A stretch of DNA of 64,000 nucleotides, from the NCBI GenBank assembly GCA_014338405.1, contig JTDE01000206.1:107871-171870 (forward strand). Direction: 5' to 3'. The position numbers and the translations under genes were made by a program. The notes under the pieces were generated by a model, which was not told the DNA's origin, searched no databases, and saw only the letters and a list, made by a program, of their open reading frames with translations. This stretch comes from Paragonimus skrjabini miyazakii (taxonomy: Eukaryota; Platyhelminthes; Trematoda; Plagiorchiida; Troglotrematidae). Positions 1 through 10,800 of this stretch are shown one piece after another. Position 1 is the stretch's first letter; every line of letters starts with the position of its first letter.

Positions 1-2627
1 ACCGGTGAATGGTGGATTACTCGGTTACTTCGCTGCGTGATGTGATTTGGGACAATATGGGATTAAACATCTGATAAGCTTTTTACTAGTAGTAATTGAA
101 ATGTAAAATGTTTATCAGCCGTGCATAGCCTACCCATGGACTGAACGATGTCAGTCCGGTACTACAGATAGAAGAAAATAACTGGCATACAGGCTCATGG
201 TTGCATAATCACTAACCGTGTCAAACACTATCAAATGTGGCAGTCAGTTAGTTAACTAGGCTTTTCCATCACCACAACGCATCATGATCAATTTCGGAGA
301 TGGTTGTTTTACTGTCACTCTTGAAGCAGCCGCTTGAGCTCTGAACAAACAGAATAAGTATATTACCCAAAATTGCGTAGAATGTAGATCACAATGCTGA
401 TTCCAACAAGTGCACGCCAACACATCCTGAAAAATTTATAGATGACTGGTAAACGAGGTAGGTTGCATGTATATTCATGCTCTCCGTCTGAAATTAATTG
501 ACAAGTATGGCATTTCTGTTTGTGTTATTAGTATAAAATACGGTGACTGGACGTGTTCTAGTTAACACAGAAAGCCGTGAAGTAAAAGCAAGGAGACTTT
601 CTGAAGCAGAAGTAAATTATACATAAGAACATTATGCTTATAAACAATCAGTCGACTTTCAGCAAATAGTTAGTTTGATTTTGTGAAATTTACTGCAGCT
701 TAATTGTGAGTCTATGTGCATAATTCGTGGAAAAAAAATTTTCTTTCTTCTCGAAGAAAAATAATGCAGTTACTAATTGACCTACGTAGTTTTTAAGTTT
801 CTCATTGAACTTGTATACAATGTTGTGGTTGAAATTTCAATTGCGATTTAGCTGTGACGTCTATCTCAGACCATATAGGGTTCGCAGACCAGTGCATGTT
901 CTTACAAAACTTGTGAGAATTGCCTGGAAACTCAGCTTACTTTATGATACTCGAGGGTACCACAAATTTTGGAAGAAAAGGTAGTGTAAGTAGTAGTGTA
1001 CTCATGGCAGTTTTTAGTCATTTTATACTTACTACCGATACGATCTTACCAATGTATAAAGTTACGTTTAAACGCTTCAGATCTGTTGTGGATGTCATTG
1101 GCCACTTGCGTGGAGTCAAACAAGACATTGATTTTACCGGGTTACCTGTCGTACTCATAGTGATTATTTGAGAATATGTTCTCAATGTTTTATTGATAAG
1201 CAGCTACTCACCCCGTACTGTACTTGATAACAGTGGGTTAGAAACAGTTGGAGTAATTAGTTGAGTATGAAATTCAGATTTCAAAACGGAAACAAAGCGT
1301 GTCCTGTAAATGACAAAATATTGCGCTGACAGGTGACGCTTATGTCGTTAGTCATTTACTTAAGACACTTTCCGTCTCTACAAGCCGAGATGAGTACAGT
1401 GGTCATTTAATTAACCATTGGAACTCGGCCAGGCAAAAGAATCTACCTGCTACCCAAAACAGTTCAAACATGAACATCGCGAATTTATGGTGAAATTAAC
1501 AAAGATGACATATTTTCAGATTACACTTCTTAATCTCAGTGCTTCCCGAAATAGCCTTAGGGGCTCTCTTAGGAATAAGTTCGTTCAGTAACTTATTCAA
1601 CTATACAGTAGTGGGGATCCCCAAACACAACTATTTATCGAAAACCTTGTCATACGAGCCGCAACGAATCAAACTTTTTCTTTCAAGCCAATAACTAGGA
1701 TAGCCAAAGCTAAAGTGCTGTTGTGACTGCAAAATACACGACCTGTGAAATCGTGTATCGCACGAAATCCTTTACACGTTATGTGAAAATATAGCACTAC
1801 AGAAGCGTACACTTATTTGCATGACCGACGTGTAATCATACATACTGAGTGGCACTGCGTTGTAATTAGTCCTGGTGGCACTTTCCCCATGGTGCATGCA
1901 CGCTGTTCCAATGGTCGCTTCTGATTCCTTGTCTCCTTGAAGTTGAGATCTGCCCTTTTGTTCCCGAATATACTTACCATGCTACTCACAAGGGAAACTG
2001 CATTTTATGTAGCAGTGTAAAACTGTTCAGTGGGCTCACATCCAAGGGTTTTAGCCTGAATCCACGTATTACCATGTTACTGGAAATATTCAAACAACTT
2101 TCAAGGTAATCTCAATTAGGGCATTCTTGTTATTAGATACCACGTACTAAGTCTTACTAAGTTGCAACTGACAAAATTTTGCACCTGAATGTGCGTATGG
2201 TTAAAGCCAGTTACTTTGGTCAAATAAACATTTCAGCAAGTCATTTTGAAAGCGATACTGAATCAAGTTTACTCTCTGCTGCTTTCTGTGTAACCGAAAC
2301 GTCAACAGCCCAACTGTTTTAACCGGTTATAACTGTCAATCCAGAATGAAACTTAACTTAACTCATCTCGTTTTATTGTAAATAATCTGACTACTTTTGT
2401 CATACACTTATGAATAAATCTAGCATATTCAATAAATAAGTGGTCGCTTCATGTCTGAATGAAGGTACTTATGATCTCGATGGATGAATTACTCTTGTTT
2501 CGGTGAAATGTAGACATATCTATTCAGTACTCTGAAGTGGAGGGTTGAAATAGTGAACTCGTAAGTAATCAACCAAGTAAATCCGTCGTGTTACTAATGG
2601 GTAGTTTGGCAGATTTATGATTTTTAG
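1..2627. other. Non-coding stretch, nothing recognised
   Basis: AT-rich sequence with stops in all frames. The longest open frame (920-1171, 83 codons, beginning with a non-ATG codon) resembles no protein family I know and has no convincing splice context. No tandem repeat, tRNA or ribozyme motif was seen. Confidence 0.6.
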
Positions 2628-2652
2628 ATGAGACCCAACTGTGTAAAGCCAT

Positions 2653-2732
2653 GGCTTCGACTGGGTTCGAACCAGCGACAGAAACACCATGCCTCAGTGC
2701 GGAAAGCGCTCTACCAGATGAGCTACGAAGCC
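2653..2732 (-). tRNA. tRNA-like unit, left copy (probably tRNA-derived repeat)
   Basis: Read on the minus strand this 80-nt unit has a perfect 7-bp acceptor-type stem (GGCTTCG with CGAAGCC), a D-arm with 4-bp stem GCTC/GAGC around a GG-containing loop, and a T-arm GCTGG-TTCGAAC-CCAGT with one G-U pair. Pol III A-box (TAGCTCATCTGGTAGAGC) and B-box (GGTTCGAACCC) sequences are therefore present. The 30 nt between the D-arm and T-arm do not form a normal 5-bp anticodon stem. It is about 8 nt longer than in a type I tRNA and would need a long variable arm as in Ser/Leu tRNAs. No anticodon can be read safely. Most likely this is a tRNA-derived repeat or pseudo-tRNA; an unusual functional tRNA is possible but less likely. 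Confidence 0.5.
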
Positions 2733-2835
2733 ACATTGGGAGCTCAGAAATTTCACGTTTGGACTCTGTTACCCACCCGTCCCACTGTCTCATACGAAAT
2801 CCACCGAATGATTCAGGGGATCGATTGCCCGATGT

Positions 2836-2915
2836 GGCTTCGTAGCTTGGCTGGTAGAGCGCTTGCCGCATTGAGACGTGGTGTTTCTGTCGCTGGCTCG
2901 AATCCAGCCAAAGCC
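2836..2915 (+). tRNA. tRNA-like unit, right copy (probably tRNA-derived repeat)
   Basis: Plus-strand partner of the unit at 2653-2732, also 80 nt. The acceptor stem GGCTTCG/CAAAGCC has six of seven pairs (one C-A mismatch). The T-arm GCTGG-CTCGAAT-CCAGC is fully paired. The D-arm is GCTT/GAGC with one wobble, and the GG of the D-loop is kept. As in the left copy, the central 30 nt lack a proper anticodon stem, although CCGC/GTGG can form a 4-bp hairpin there. Retention of paired arms in both diverged copies suggests a tRNA-like source gene rather than chance. Function as a tRNA is doubtful. Confidence 0.5.
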
Positions 2916-2960
2916 CTGACTTTTCACAGTTGGCTTTCATCTATAAATCCGTCGTATTAA

Positions 2961-5348
2961 ACGAGTGTAGTTGGGACAGTGTTTGATATAAATACTTACG
3001 TTCATGTCAAGGTAGATGGTCCAGTCAACTCACTTCAGCCATTAACCGAACGTGTTTATCTGAAAACAGTTGAGGAAACAAAATGATTAAGGGAATCATC
3101 ACCAGAATAGGTGATTTATACTTAAACATAATGGCGCCGTTCGGTAAAAATGTGAGACAGTTGATCGATAGTACGAACGCAACCATAGTGACTAAAAGCA
3201 GACGGTAGTTATGTCAAAATTGAAGTCTACAATGCAATGTGGTTCTTTACTTTGATATTAAGTTTATTGGGCGTTGCCTAATTTTAACCTGTCCACTACA
3301 GGTGGACGTACTGTAGGAACTTATGTAGCCACACATCTACTTGTAGAACAAATTGTTCGACTAGGTTATGCATCTCTGTGCAAAATTTCGTGATGCAGAG
3401 CGGCATCAAACAACTTCAACGAAGAACACATTTCTGATATACACTACGTTAGCAGTCCTCCTACTCGAGGGTGTCTCTGCTTTCATTAAAAACGAATAGT
3501 CTAGGAGTCAATGGAGGAGGCAGTTAATGCACCAGAGAAGAAGTGCACTGTCGCTTCCAAGTGTGATCTTTGATGCGTGAAATGGGATATCATGGTTACA
3601 GTCGACTATTAACAGTGAAGCAACAGCTTTAAGCTGTTTTCCACTCAGACTGAAAGCAGAAAACAACTCGGTCCAAACCTGTTGCCTTAAATATTATGCG
3701 TTGGTTGTGTTCACACTAACAGTATGGAGATACAAAGTTTGACAGAAATGTACAGGTTAGCTTATATTTCGAAAATTGTAAAAACATTGAAGATAGCTAA
3801 TTTTACGTATTACCAGTAATGTACAAAACTTTATAATGTTGTTATCACACGTATGCACCGCATGGGTCTCTGACAGGCATGTAAATTGTTCTATTTTCAC
3901 ATATTTTGAAAAAACGTAAGTTTTCAAGACCATGAAAGATTGGCACTAAAATTTCCATTTTTCTCTTTCTATATTAATGTGGTTTGAATAATTAGCAGGC
4001 CACTGGTTTGTAGGTTCTAGGATACAACTCAAACAAATTCAAACTGATGAATGACTTTCACAGATATTCAACAGGAACGGAAAGGGATGTCTAATAGATC
4101 AATTTAATCAATGGAACAATGACAAATGTCGGAATCGTTTTACTTCATGTAATACTCATTAAACCGGCGTTTTGGCCTACAACTGCTTATTTCATCAAGA
4201 CCGCAACCAGAGCGTGAGGATAAGTAAAAATAAAAATGGTCTTCAAATGTCGATCTGGCAATAAATCGTCTAAACCTTACATCGTTTCCCATTTCATCAT
4301 TCTTGGTCGCAATCGAAGCAGATTTCCATGACGTGAATCGCTCCCATAGAACAGGTGAAACTCAATAAAGTTAGAACGAGCTGAGTACTCCCCAAAAGAT
4401 GATGAAAATAGTGTTGTTTTTTCGACCGGATAAGTCAGATTTAGTATATTTGAAATCACTCATTGCATTGTGGTTACCAACGGATGCACGTCGGTGATTG
4501 CTAGACTTTCTAATCGTATGTTATTTGATGCACGATTAAGGAATGTATGAATGTTTGTTTTGGAGACAGCAGTTGACGATTTTGTTGATCGATTATCCCA
4601 CAATGTGTGTGATCGGTGAATCTATTTGGCCCCCTAACATAGTGTCAGATATACAAAACCGAATATTGCCAAAACCTAGAACACAGCGAAACATTTAATA
4701 CGCCGTTTAGTTTGTGCATTGAAAAGCATATTTAAAAACGGTGTTTTAAACGTAATTAATTTGTAATCTAACAAAACTCTATAATTCATAAACGCAATCT
4801 ATTTTATTTTGAGAAACAACGTGTTGCGTAGCACAAACGGTGGACTCCTTGACTAACACCGGTAGCATGTATCACATTTCAGCTTACATTAATGAAGTGT
4901 CCCTTTCAGCGTCATATTCAATAATGGGAGTTACGCGTGGGGAAAACCACCTTTACATAAACCGCTACGTTTTTAAGCGTTAACAATCTTTGGTCATATT
5001 GAAATAAAATGGCGTCGGTTCAGTGGTATGTATTACTTTTTCGTACTTTGGCCACATTTTTACAGTTTTTTTAATCATGTTCGAGTAAATTATTGTTTGA
5101 TTAAGTTGATAGGCTTAATGTCTGCGCCATCTTTGAAGGCTTTCATAAGACTGCACTGATCACCTCCACGTTCTGTATCGTCTAACCTGTTTGTAGAAGA
5201 GTCTAAAACATCTTTGATCATATCTGGGTCTAAAGAGCAATCAAGCCAGTGAGAGTAGAGGACTGTGTAGTCCACCTTTAACCTTTTGAGAAACTTACGC
5301 AGTGAGCATTGTTATTGATAGATACCAAGTGCCAATTACTCAGCGCAG
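2961..5348. other. Non-coding stretch, nothing recognised
   Basis: AT-rich sequence without recognisable genes. Open frames at 4277-4459 and 5090-5275 (minus strand) are 60-61 codons, match nothing known and are probably chance. Confidence 0.6.
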
Positions 5349-5424
5349 TCTCATCAGAAGATCAATGTTTGGCTATTCATTTGCATAGTGGGCGATATTC
5401 GTGTTCTACAGCCATCTTCGTTCA
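5349..5424 (+). repeat. 76-bp dispersed repeat, copy 1
   Basis: This segment matches 7801-7876 at 72 of 76 positions in the same orientation, by hand alignment. The flanks diverge at once on both sides, so it is a dispersed repeat and not part of a longer duplication. No target-site duplication or coding frame is evident. The minus strand contains CTGATGAG, but no GAAA box follows at the right distance, so it is not a hammerhead. Confidence 0.75.
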
Positions 5425-5594
5425 TCACAGTGGCACTGTAACCCTCCCATTTGGTGACAATTGGTTTACTCTCAACTGGTGACTCCTGCACTACAAAGTT
5501 GGTTCAATGTCTGCCTCTTATATAACGACGGGATGCAGGAGCTCTTTAATGGATTACTGACCCTTTCCAAATTGAACGCCATCCACACTTAAAC
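5425..5594. other. Short spacer between repeats
   Basis: Between the 76-bp repeat and the hammerhead-element copy. It contains an 8-bp inverted repeat (CTCCTGCA near 5484 and TGCAGGAG near 5535). Otherwise nothing is recognised. Confidence 0.4.
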
Positions 5595-5960
5595 GCAACC
5601 ATCGCATTCTGGTAAGCCTTACAGCTAGTCCACTTAGCAAGAAGGCTGTAGACCCAAGTTTCGTTCTTATTAGAGTCCTGCAACAGCGTGTACTTTCCTC
5701 CGGAACGGAAGCTGCACTCTCATCCTCGCGTTTTTGAGATCAGTGTGTTCACCATAACGCCGGTGACCTTACGGTAGCCACGACTGAATACCTATATCCG
5801 AGCGCTCAATGGCAATCTTGTGTGAATACTTTTCAGTCCATGTGATCATTTGGAAATGAGGTAAACAGCATTGCTTTAGTCACCTCAAACGATATAACTA
5901 TGAGGCCAACCTCGCAATGAAAAATGGGACAGAGACTCATGAGTGAATTATTTATTGCCT
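5595..5960 (-). mobile_element. Degenerate hammerhead-ribozyme element (retrozyme/SINE-like)
   Basis: On the minus strand this block aligns along most of its length with the better copy at 49415-49832. Shared landmarks include the region round the ribozyme, the CTCGCG/CTCGTG block near 5728, the GCC-GGTGACC block near 5760 that corresponds to the degenerate pol III head, and GATCATTTGGAAATGAG near 5844. It is heavily mutated and the far (5') part is only loosely alignable. It encodes no protein. It lies between the two copies of the 76-bp repeat. Confidence 0.6.
5644..5690 (-). ncRNA. Hammerhead ribozyme remnant (inactive)
   Basis: Minus strand. It keeps the 3' half of a hammerhead: GAAAC, the short stem III with GTC cleavage triplet, and the loop side of stem II (TCTAATAAGAAC). 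The conserved 5' core CTGATGA is replaced by TGCAGGA, so it should not cleave. Stem I here would be GCTGT/ACAGC, different from the GCACTA/TAGTGC of the other copies but still self-complementary. Confidence 0.5.
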
Positions 5961-7800
5961 TCTCCTCAAATACAAATTTCATCGCAGTCTTACGAAGAGA
6001 TCCTTGATTCATCAATTCCAGCAAACAGAATGAACTAGTAACTGTAAAACATATCGTTCCTCATGGCACAGCATAGTACACATTTCCAGTTTAAAGTAAA
6101 ACATCACGCGAGTAATTGTTTCTTCTGTTTCAGGTGACCAAACTTCCTCACTGAGTTAGCGCGTACGCGGTATCAGCAACGTATTGTTGATTTCCTAGCG
6201 TTTATCCCATTGAGGAATCAGTGTGGCGCTTTCCACGGGCAATTACGTCAAAGACACTGTTTGTTACCTTTACGTTTTGCACACCGTTTGACCCATCATA
6301 TATGACAGTTATCTGTGTTTCAATAACCTTGGCATCCACTGTTTTCATCTCAAATAAACGGCCTTAGCTTGGACCCCGACCACTCATCAGTTCACCGAAA
6401 GCTACAAATACGTTCTGATAGCATGATTGCTCACTTGTTCACTCCAATCGCACGATCGACTCAGCATGCAGCTTGGACAATGACCAATTTTTGGTTGAGA
6501 GAAAAAGCAGCTTTATGTGGCGCGGAATTTGTGTGCACAATAAGCATAAGCTGACGTCATACAATGGCCCAAATTTCGGGAGGATGAGTCTGATCCAACC
6601 CTCCACATCATAACTGATCGATCGATCCGTCTGAGGTTGCGGGTGCCGTGTTCTCAAGAAACCAAGGGACCGTCGAAACGCACTACGAGCCTTGACACCG
6701 AAATACAGTGAAGGCTCCACACATGAGACAGATGCACACCCACTAAAGCAGCCACGGCAGTCATTGCTATACAGGCCGATCAAAGTGGTTGATTGAATTG
6801 TGCTGCACCAAGAATTGAATGCCGGAATCTTTGTAACTGAGACCGAGAGAGGGGATTTTGATGGTAATCGCAAGTGAATCGTAGTTATTTCCCCAGCAGC
6901 CCCTTGTTAATTCGATTAACTCTGCATATTGGTACACACTTGTTCACCAGCCGTCGGAATTTTTAGGCTATGTTGATAAACTGATTTTTTTAGAGGTTAT
7001 TATCGTTTCTATCAATGCGTGTTCAGTAAGTGAAAAATTGTGGATAAGCAGTGTCATACGGAATATTTAAAAACGTTTTTTAATTGACATTCGACCTTAA
7101 CCTTTGTATACAGTTCTAGATAGTCACGCGGTTAATCGTGTTTGATCAGTTTAATCAGTCTACTCCAACATAATTCACATTTAACCGTTCTCCATAAAAC
7201 GTAGGGACGCTGTATTTCATGTGTCCTTTGTCACACGTTTTCAGTCCAAGCTGTGGGACCCCTCGGTAAACGCTGAAACTAATATTTTGTTTGGCTTGTT
7301 GGACAGACAGTTAGAGTTCTCCTTACGTTCCTCATCAGCCTAATTGCTGCCAGTATTCTGTCTTATCGACTCAACCAATTGTGTTGGGTGTGTGTGCCTG
7401 TATCGACCCCCACCGTTCTCATCCAGGCTGACATCTTCCTCAACAGGACAGTTGTACAGAGTGTAACCATACCATCAAAACAATGTTTAGACGTCCCATT
7501 CAGGGTGATTTGGTCAACTGAATAGAGAAACTCACGTTCAGTAAATTTCTTGCGTAAGCAGAAATTCTATACACACTCGCACGCACACATGGACGTGCGC
7601 ATGCACACATACACAACACAGATGATAAGGTTGGTTAATATTTCGTTTGTCTACATGCGTGCATCCGTGGTTGTCCGATTAATCTGGGTTAACGAATGTC
7701 AATCAGCAAGACGGTGTTTGGCTTTTGTTTATTCCATGTGCATTCAGTGTGTGTGCGCTTGTGTCAGTGATGTTGATTGAGTAATCTTCGGATGAGCTAA
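5961..7800. other. Non-coding; one long unexplained open frame at 6439-6873 (-)
   Basis: A minus-strand frame at 6439-6873 stays open for 144 codons in a GC-richer island, but it opens with TTG, has no internal ATG, and matches no family I recognise. A plus-strand frame also runs open at 6369-6554. The most likely reading is a decayed repetitive element or chance in GC-richer DNA, not a gene. CA/TG-rich sequence at about 7566-7625 is a degenerate dinucleotide tract. Confidence 0.4.
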
Positions 7801-7876
7801 TCTCATCAGAAGATCAATGTTTGGCTATTCATCTGCATAGTGGGCGATATTCGTGCCCTACAGTCATCTTCGTTCA
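7801..7876 (+). repeat. 76-bp dispersed repeat, copy 2
   Basis: Second copy of the repeat at 5349-5424, same orientation, four substitutions. The two copies are about 2.4 kb apart and flank the degenerate hammerhead element and the 6.4-6.9 kb open-frame island. Confidence 0.75.
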
Positions 7877-10800
7877 CCAACAACACATTTTAAGACAACC
7901 TCAGTCGACGAGGCGGATTAATCGTATTGTGTCTGAGTCGTAGAAAATGGGACAACTTCGCTCGCCCGCATAAAGAGTAGACGACTGAATAAATACCCAA
8001 TTGACATAAACAAATAAAAACACAAAAATAACGAAAGCTACAAGCCAGAACTACGCCAAATTTTTGTTGGTTACTCCACGATTGTTTTGACTAGGGTAAT
8101 GTGACGCGGACAGTTGGTCAAACAGTGGAAACAGGATACCGGTCAATAGGGTATGGTTTTATATGGTTTACAAGATGCGTAAACCAAAACGTATGAATGA
8201 ATGTACACGCGCAGGCACGTAAACAACCACCCACACACACAATGTACATACATTCCGAATGTTGACTAGACAATAGACAGTCGTTTTTTATGTGCATCTT
8301 GGAGACAAAAACGGTAGAAAAAATCACAACCTCTAACCACTCCTCACATTCTCGAAAAACACTACAAACAAACAATTATTTTGCAGAAATAGATAATTTA
8401 CGCTTGTTTAGCCCACAGCACTGAATGAGTCATCCGTATAGTGCTAAAATGGCGGTAAAAAGAAGTTTTCCTTTACGGTTTTAGTGAATGTTTTTTACAC
8501 GCTTGAAAACCCCGTTTCAACTTGAGTAAAGTACGACAACCAAGCAATAATTTCATGAAATACTTAGTGAAGTGTAAATGAAGGACAATCAGTAGTGAAT
8601 CATCAATTGTAACTATCCCATCTGTCGCCCATTGTAAAGTGTTCAAGCCAGCTTTGATGTGGACACGCGGTTACATAAATTCATTGTTTGCAGTGTTTGG
8701 ATTGTCCGTGTGTGCTGTTTTGCTAAACCCAACTTTACTGCGTAGCTTCCAAGGATTATGCGTACACAGTGATGCAACTGGATGCCATTTAACCATTGTC
8801 ATGTCACGGTTTTATGACTGATTTAATTGACTGGGATGAGGCTGGATAATGGGACATTTTCAAAAGGCCATCGTTGATTTGGCTTACCATTTTCTTGCAC
8901 TGTCATCTAGTCATTTCACTCAATTGACCAAGCTCTTTCAAATACTGGACACTCATGGTACATTTCGACTGTTGGTTTCAAGTAACTTTCAATCTGATAT
9001 TGATAAACTGATGTGGATGGATTGTGATCGAGTGTCACAATGAAGAACAGACATTCTCATACCTTTATGTTGGAGTATATTACACAAGGTATTTGTTTCT
9101 CATTGTTCTAATTTTAGTCTTTACATCGTGGTCCTTAAACGAAATTGGCGGTAAAATTGCACTGAAGTAACTGAACGGGTGATAAAGTGAGAAAGTATGA
9201 GGAACAGCGTACTAGACCAAACTCGTCGAATAAATTCGAAACACTAACCAATTTTTTACGGCTAATTCAGACATCTTGACTGTGACATCGACCATCATCA
9301 CAAGAAATTCGTCATGTTGTCGTGGCCTCTAGGTTATATACACTTAGGCGCATTTCTTACATGTCATTATAACACAACAGGTTACGGAAAACTAAGGATA
9401 TTGTAAATTTTCAACCCCCAGGTATTTATTTGTTTAAGGGTTCAGTGCATACAGCTGTATGTGGTAAAACGTCGCCGTATAACCTTCACCTTCAAGAGTA
9501 ACTTTACTCAACCTCAGCGAAGTTTCAGTATTAAAGCTTGGAGTTCACCCGTAATTGCTCACAATTAGGTAAATTACTAGCTTACTACTAGTGCATAGTT
9601 TTATTCCAGCCACAGAAAGCGTTCACGTTTACATGTTTGGAAAGCGAGTTCGGTAGGCCAATCACATCTAAATGCTTAGTTAAAATTGGAACATGGAACT
9701 GTTACCTAATGAGTGTTCTGCTATCTAGTTCTTGTAGAATCAAAACTGGTGCCTTGTGGCTTTACCTAAGTAGGTTAACCGTATAGTAATTCGGTATGTA
9801 AAAAAGCGATAACCGTTAGGCGGCGTTTACTATGTTGCAATGAAACTGTCCGATTGTCCTTCGATGTCACTGTTAACTAGTAAAATAGCCGGCTCACCAA
9901 AGCATGGCCTCGAATTACGGTTCAGGGTTCGAACTCTCTGCTGTCACGAAATAATCTTCGGCTGCCGCTAGATTATGCGACTCACAACTTATCGTCTTCT
10001 CCGATATATCTCATTCCTTTGGATTCTGCTCATTATCATACAATCGGATAAAAGAACTTTGATCCAAAGTTCGCCTTCATGTGATATCATCCTACGTCCC
10101 AGCTAAGCCATTCATGTGATCTGCTTGTCAACAATTACGGAGTCTTTCACGTCTTTTATCCATCGAGTGTTCCACTTGATTGAGATTACCTCGTTTCTGA
10201 GACAATATATATCCTCTTCCCATTTCGGCAGCGTTTTTCCAAGCACCTGGACCCATTGATTAACACCACCACTCTCAGTACAAATTTGTATAACTACCAT
10301 CTGTCAGTTTACTGGATACGTGTTTGGACTGAACTACCGAAACTTGACCGTAGGTCTTAGATTGGATTTCACGCATGTGTAGTACCGATGAAACTCATAT
10401 AGATCAAAACAGCTGTTCATCACTACACACTTGATTGTTGGAATCAGCTGCTGGCAGTCATGCCAACATTACTGGCAACAGGCCTTTCTAACGAAACAAG
10501 ATTCAATAAACGATGTGGTTTATTTCTACTGTTTTGAGTTTGCCGTCCCATATTTTCACGCCCATTTGGAGAGTTATTTGTACAGTTGTTTGACATACGC
10601 ATCCTCCCTCGTTAGTCATGCTGTTCTTTAGTTATACTGGTTGACTATCTTGCCAAATACATTGAAATGATAACCCGTTCATCAAGTGTATGACAGCATT
10701 CAAACTTCAGTCAAGTTCATTTCTTCCGATTAATTGTTAGCTCATGATGAACATTCATACTAACTGTTTACCGATCGTTCTCGTCTATCTCTCGCAAAAT

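Larger units (their letters stand above)
2628..2960. repeat. Inverted pair of tRNA-like repeat units
   Basis: Two copies of one roughly 130-bp unit lie in opposite orientation, separated by about 100 bp. The left copy reads on the minus strand and the right copy on the plus strand, so they face away from each other. Each begins with an 80-nt tRNA-like body and continues into a shared 3' tail; the pieces CACAGTTGG and CATCTA recur in both. The 80-nt bodies match at about 69 of 80 positions by hand alignment. Open frames of 110 codons (plus) and 123 codons (minus) cover the block, but they exist only because both strands of the tRNA-like sequence happen to lack stops; they should not be called genes. 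The pair may be a fold-back copy of a tRNA-derived repeat or a dimeric SINE. Confidence 0.7.

Noticed and set aside
5349..5424. CTGATGAG on the minus strand of the 76-bp repeat, considered as a hammerhead
   Set aside because: No stem II complement, GAAA box or GTC triplet follows at a workable distance.
7560..8250. CA/TG-rich stretches as microsatellites or Z-DNA-forming tract
   Set aside because: Heavily interrupted; no run longer than about five units.
9893..9950. GGTTCGAACTC as the B-box of a tRNA or SINE
   Set aside because: The upstream sequence gives no D-arm or A-box at the right spacing and no acceptor stem can be paired.
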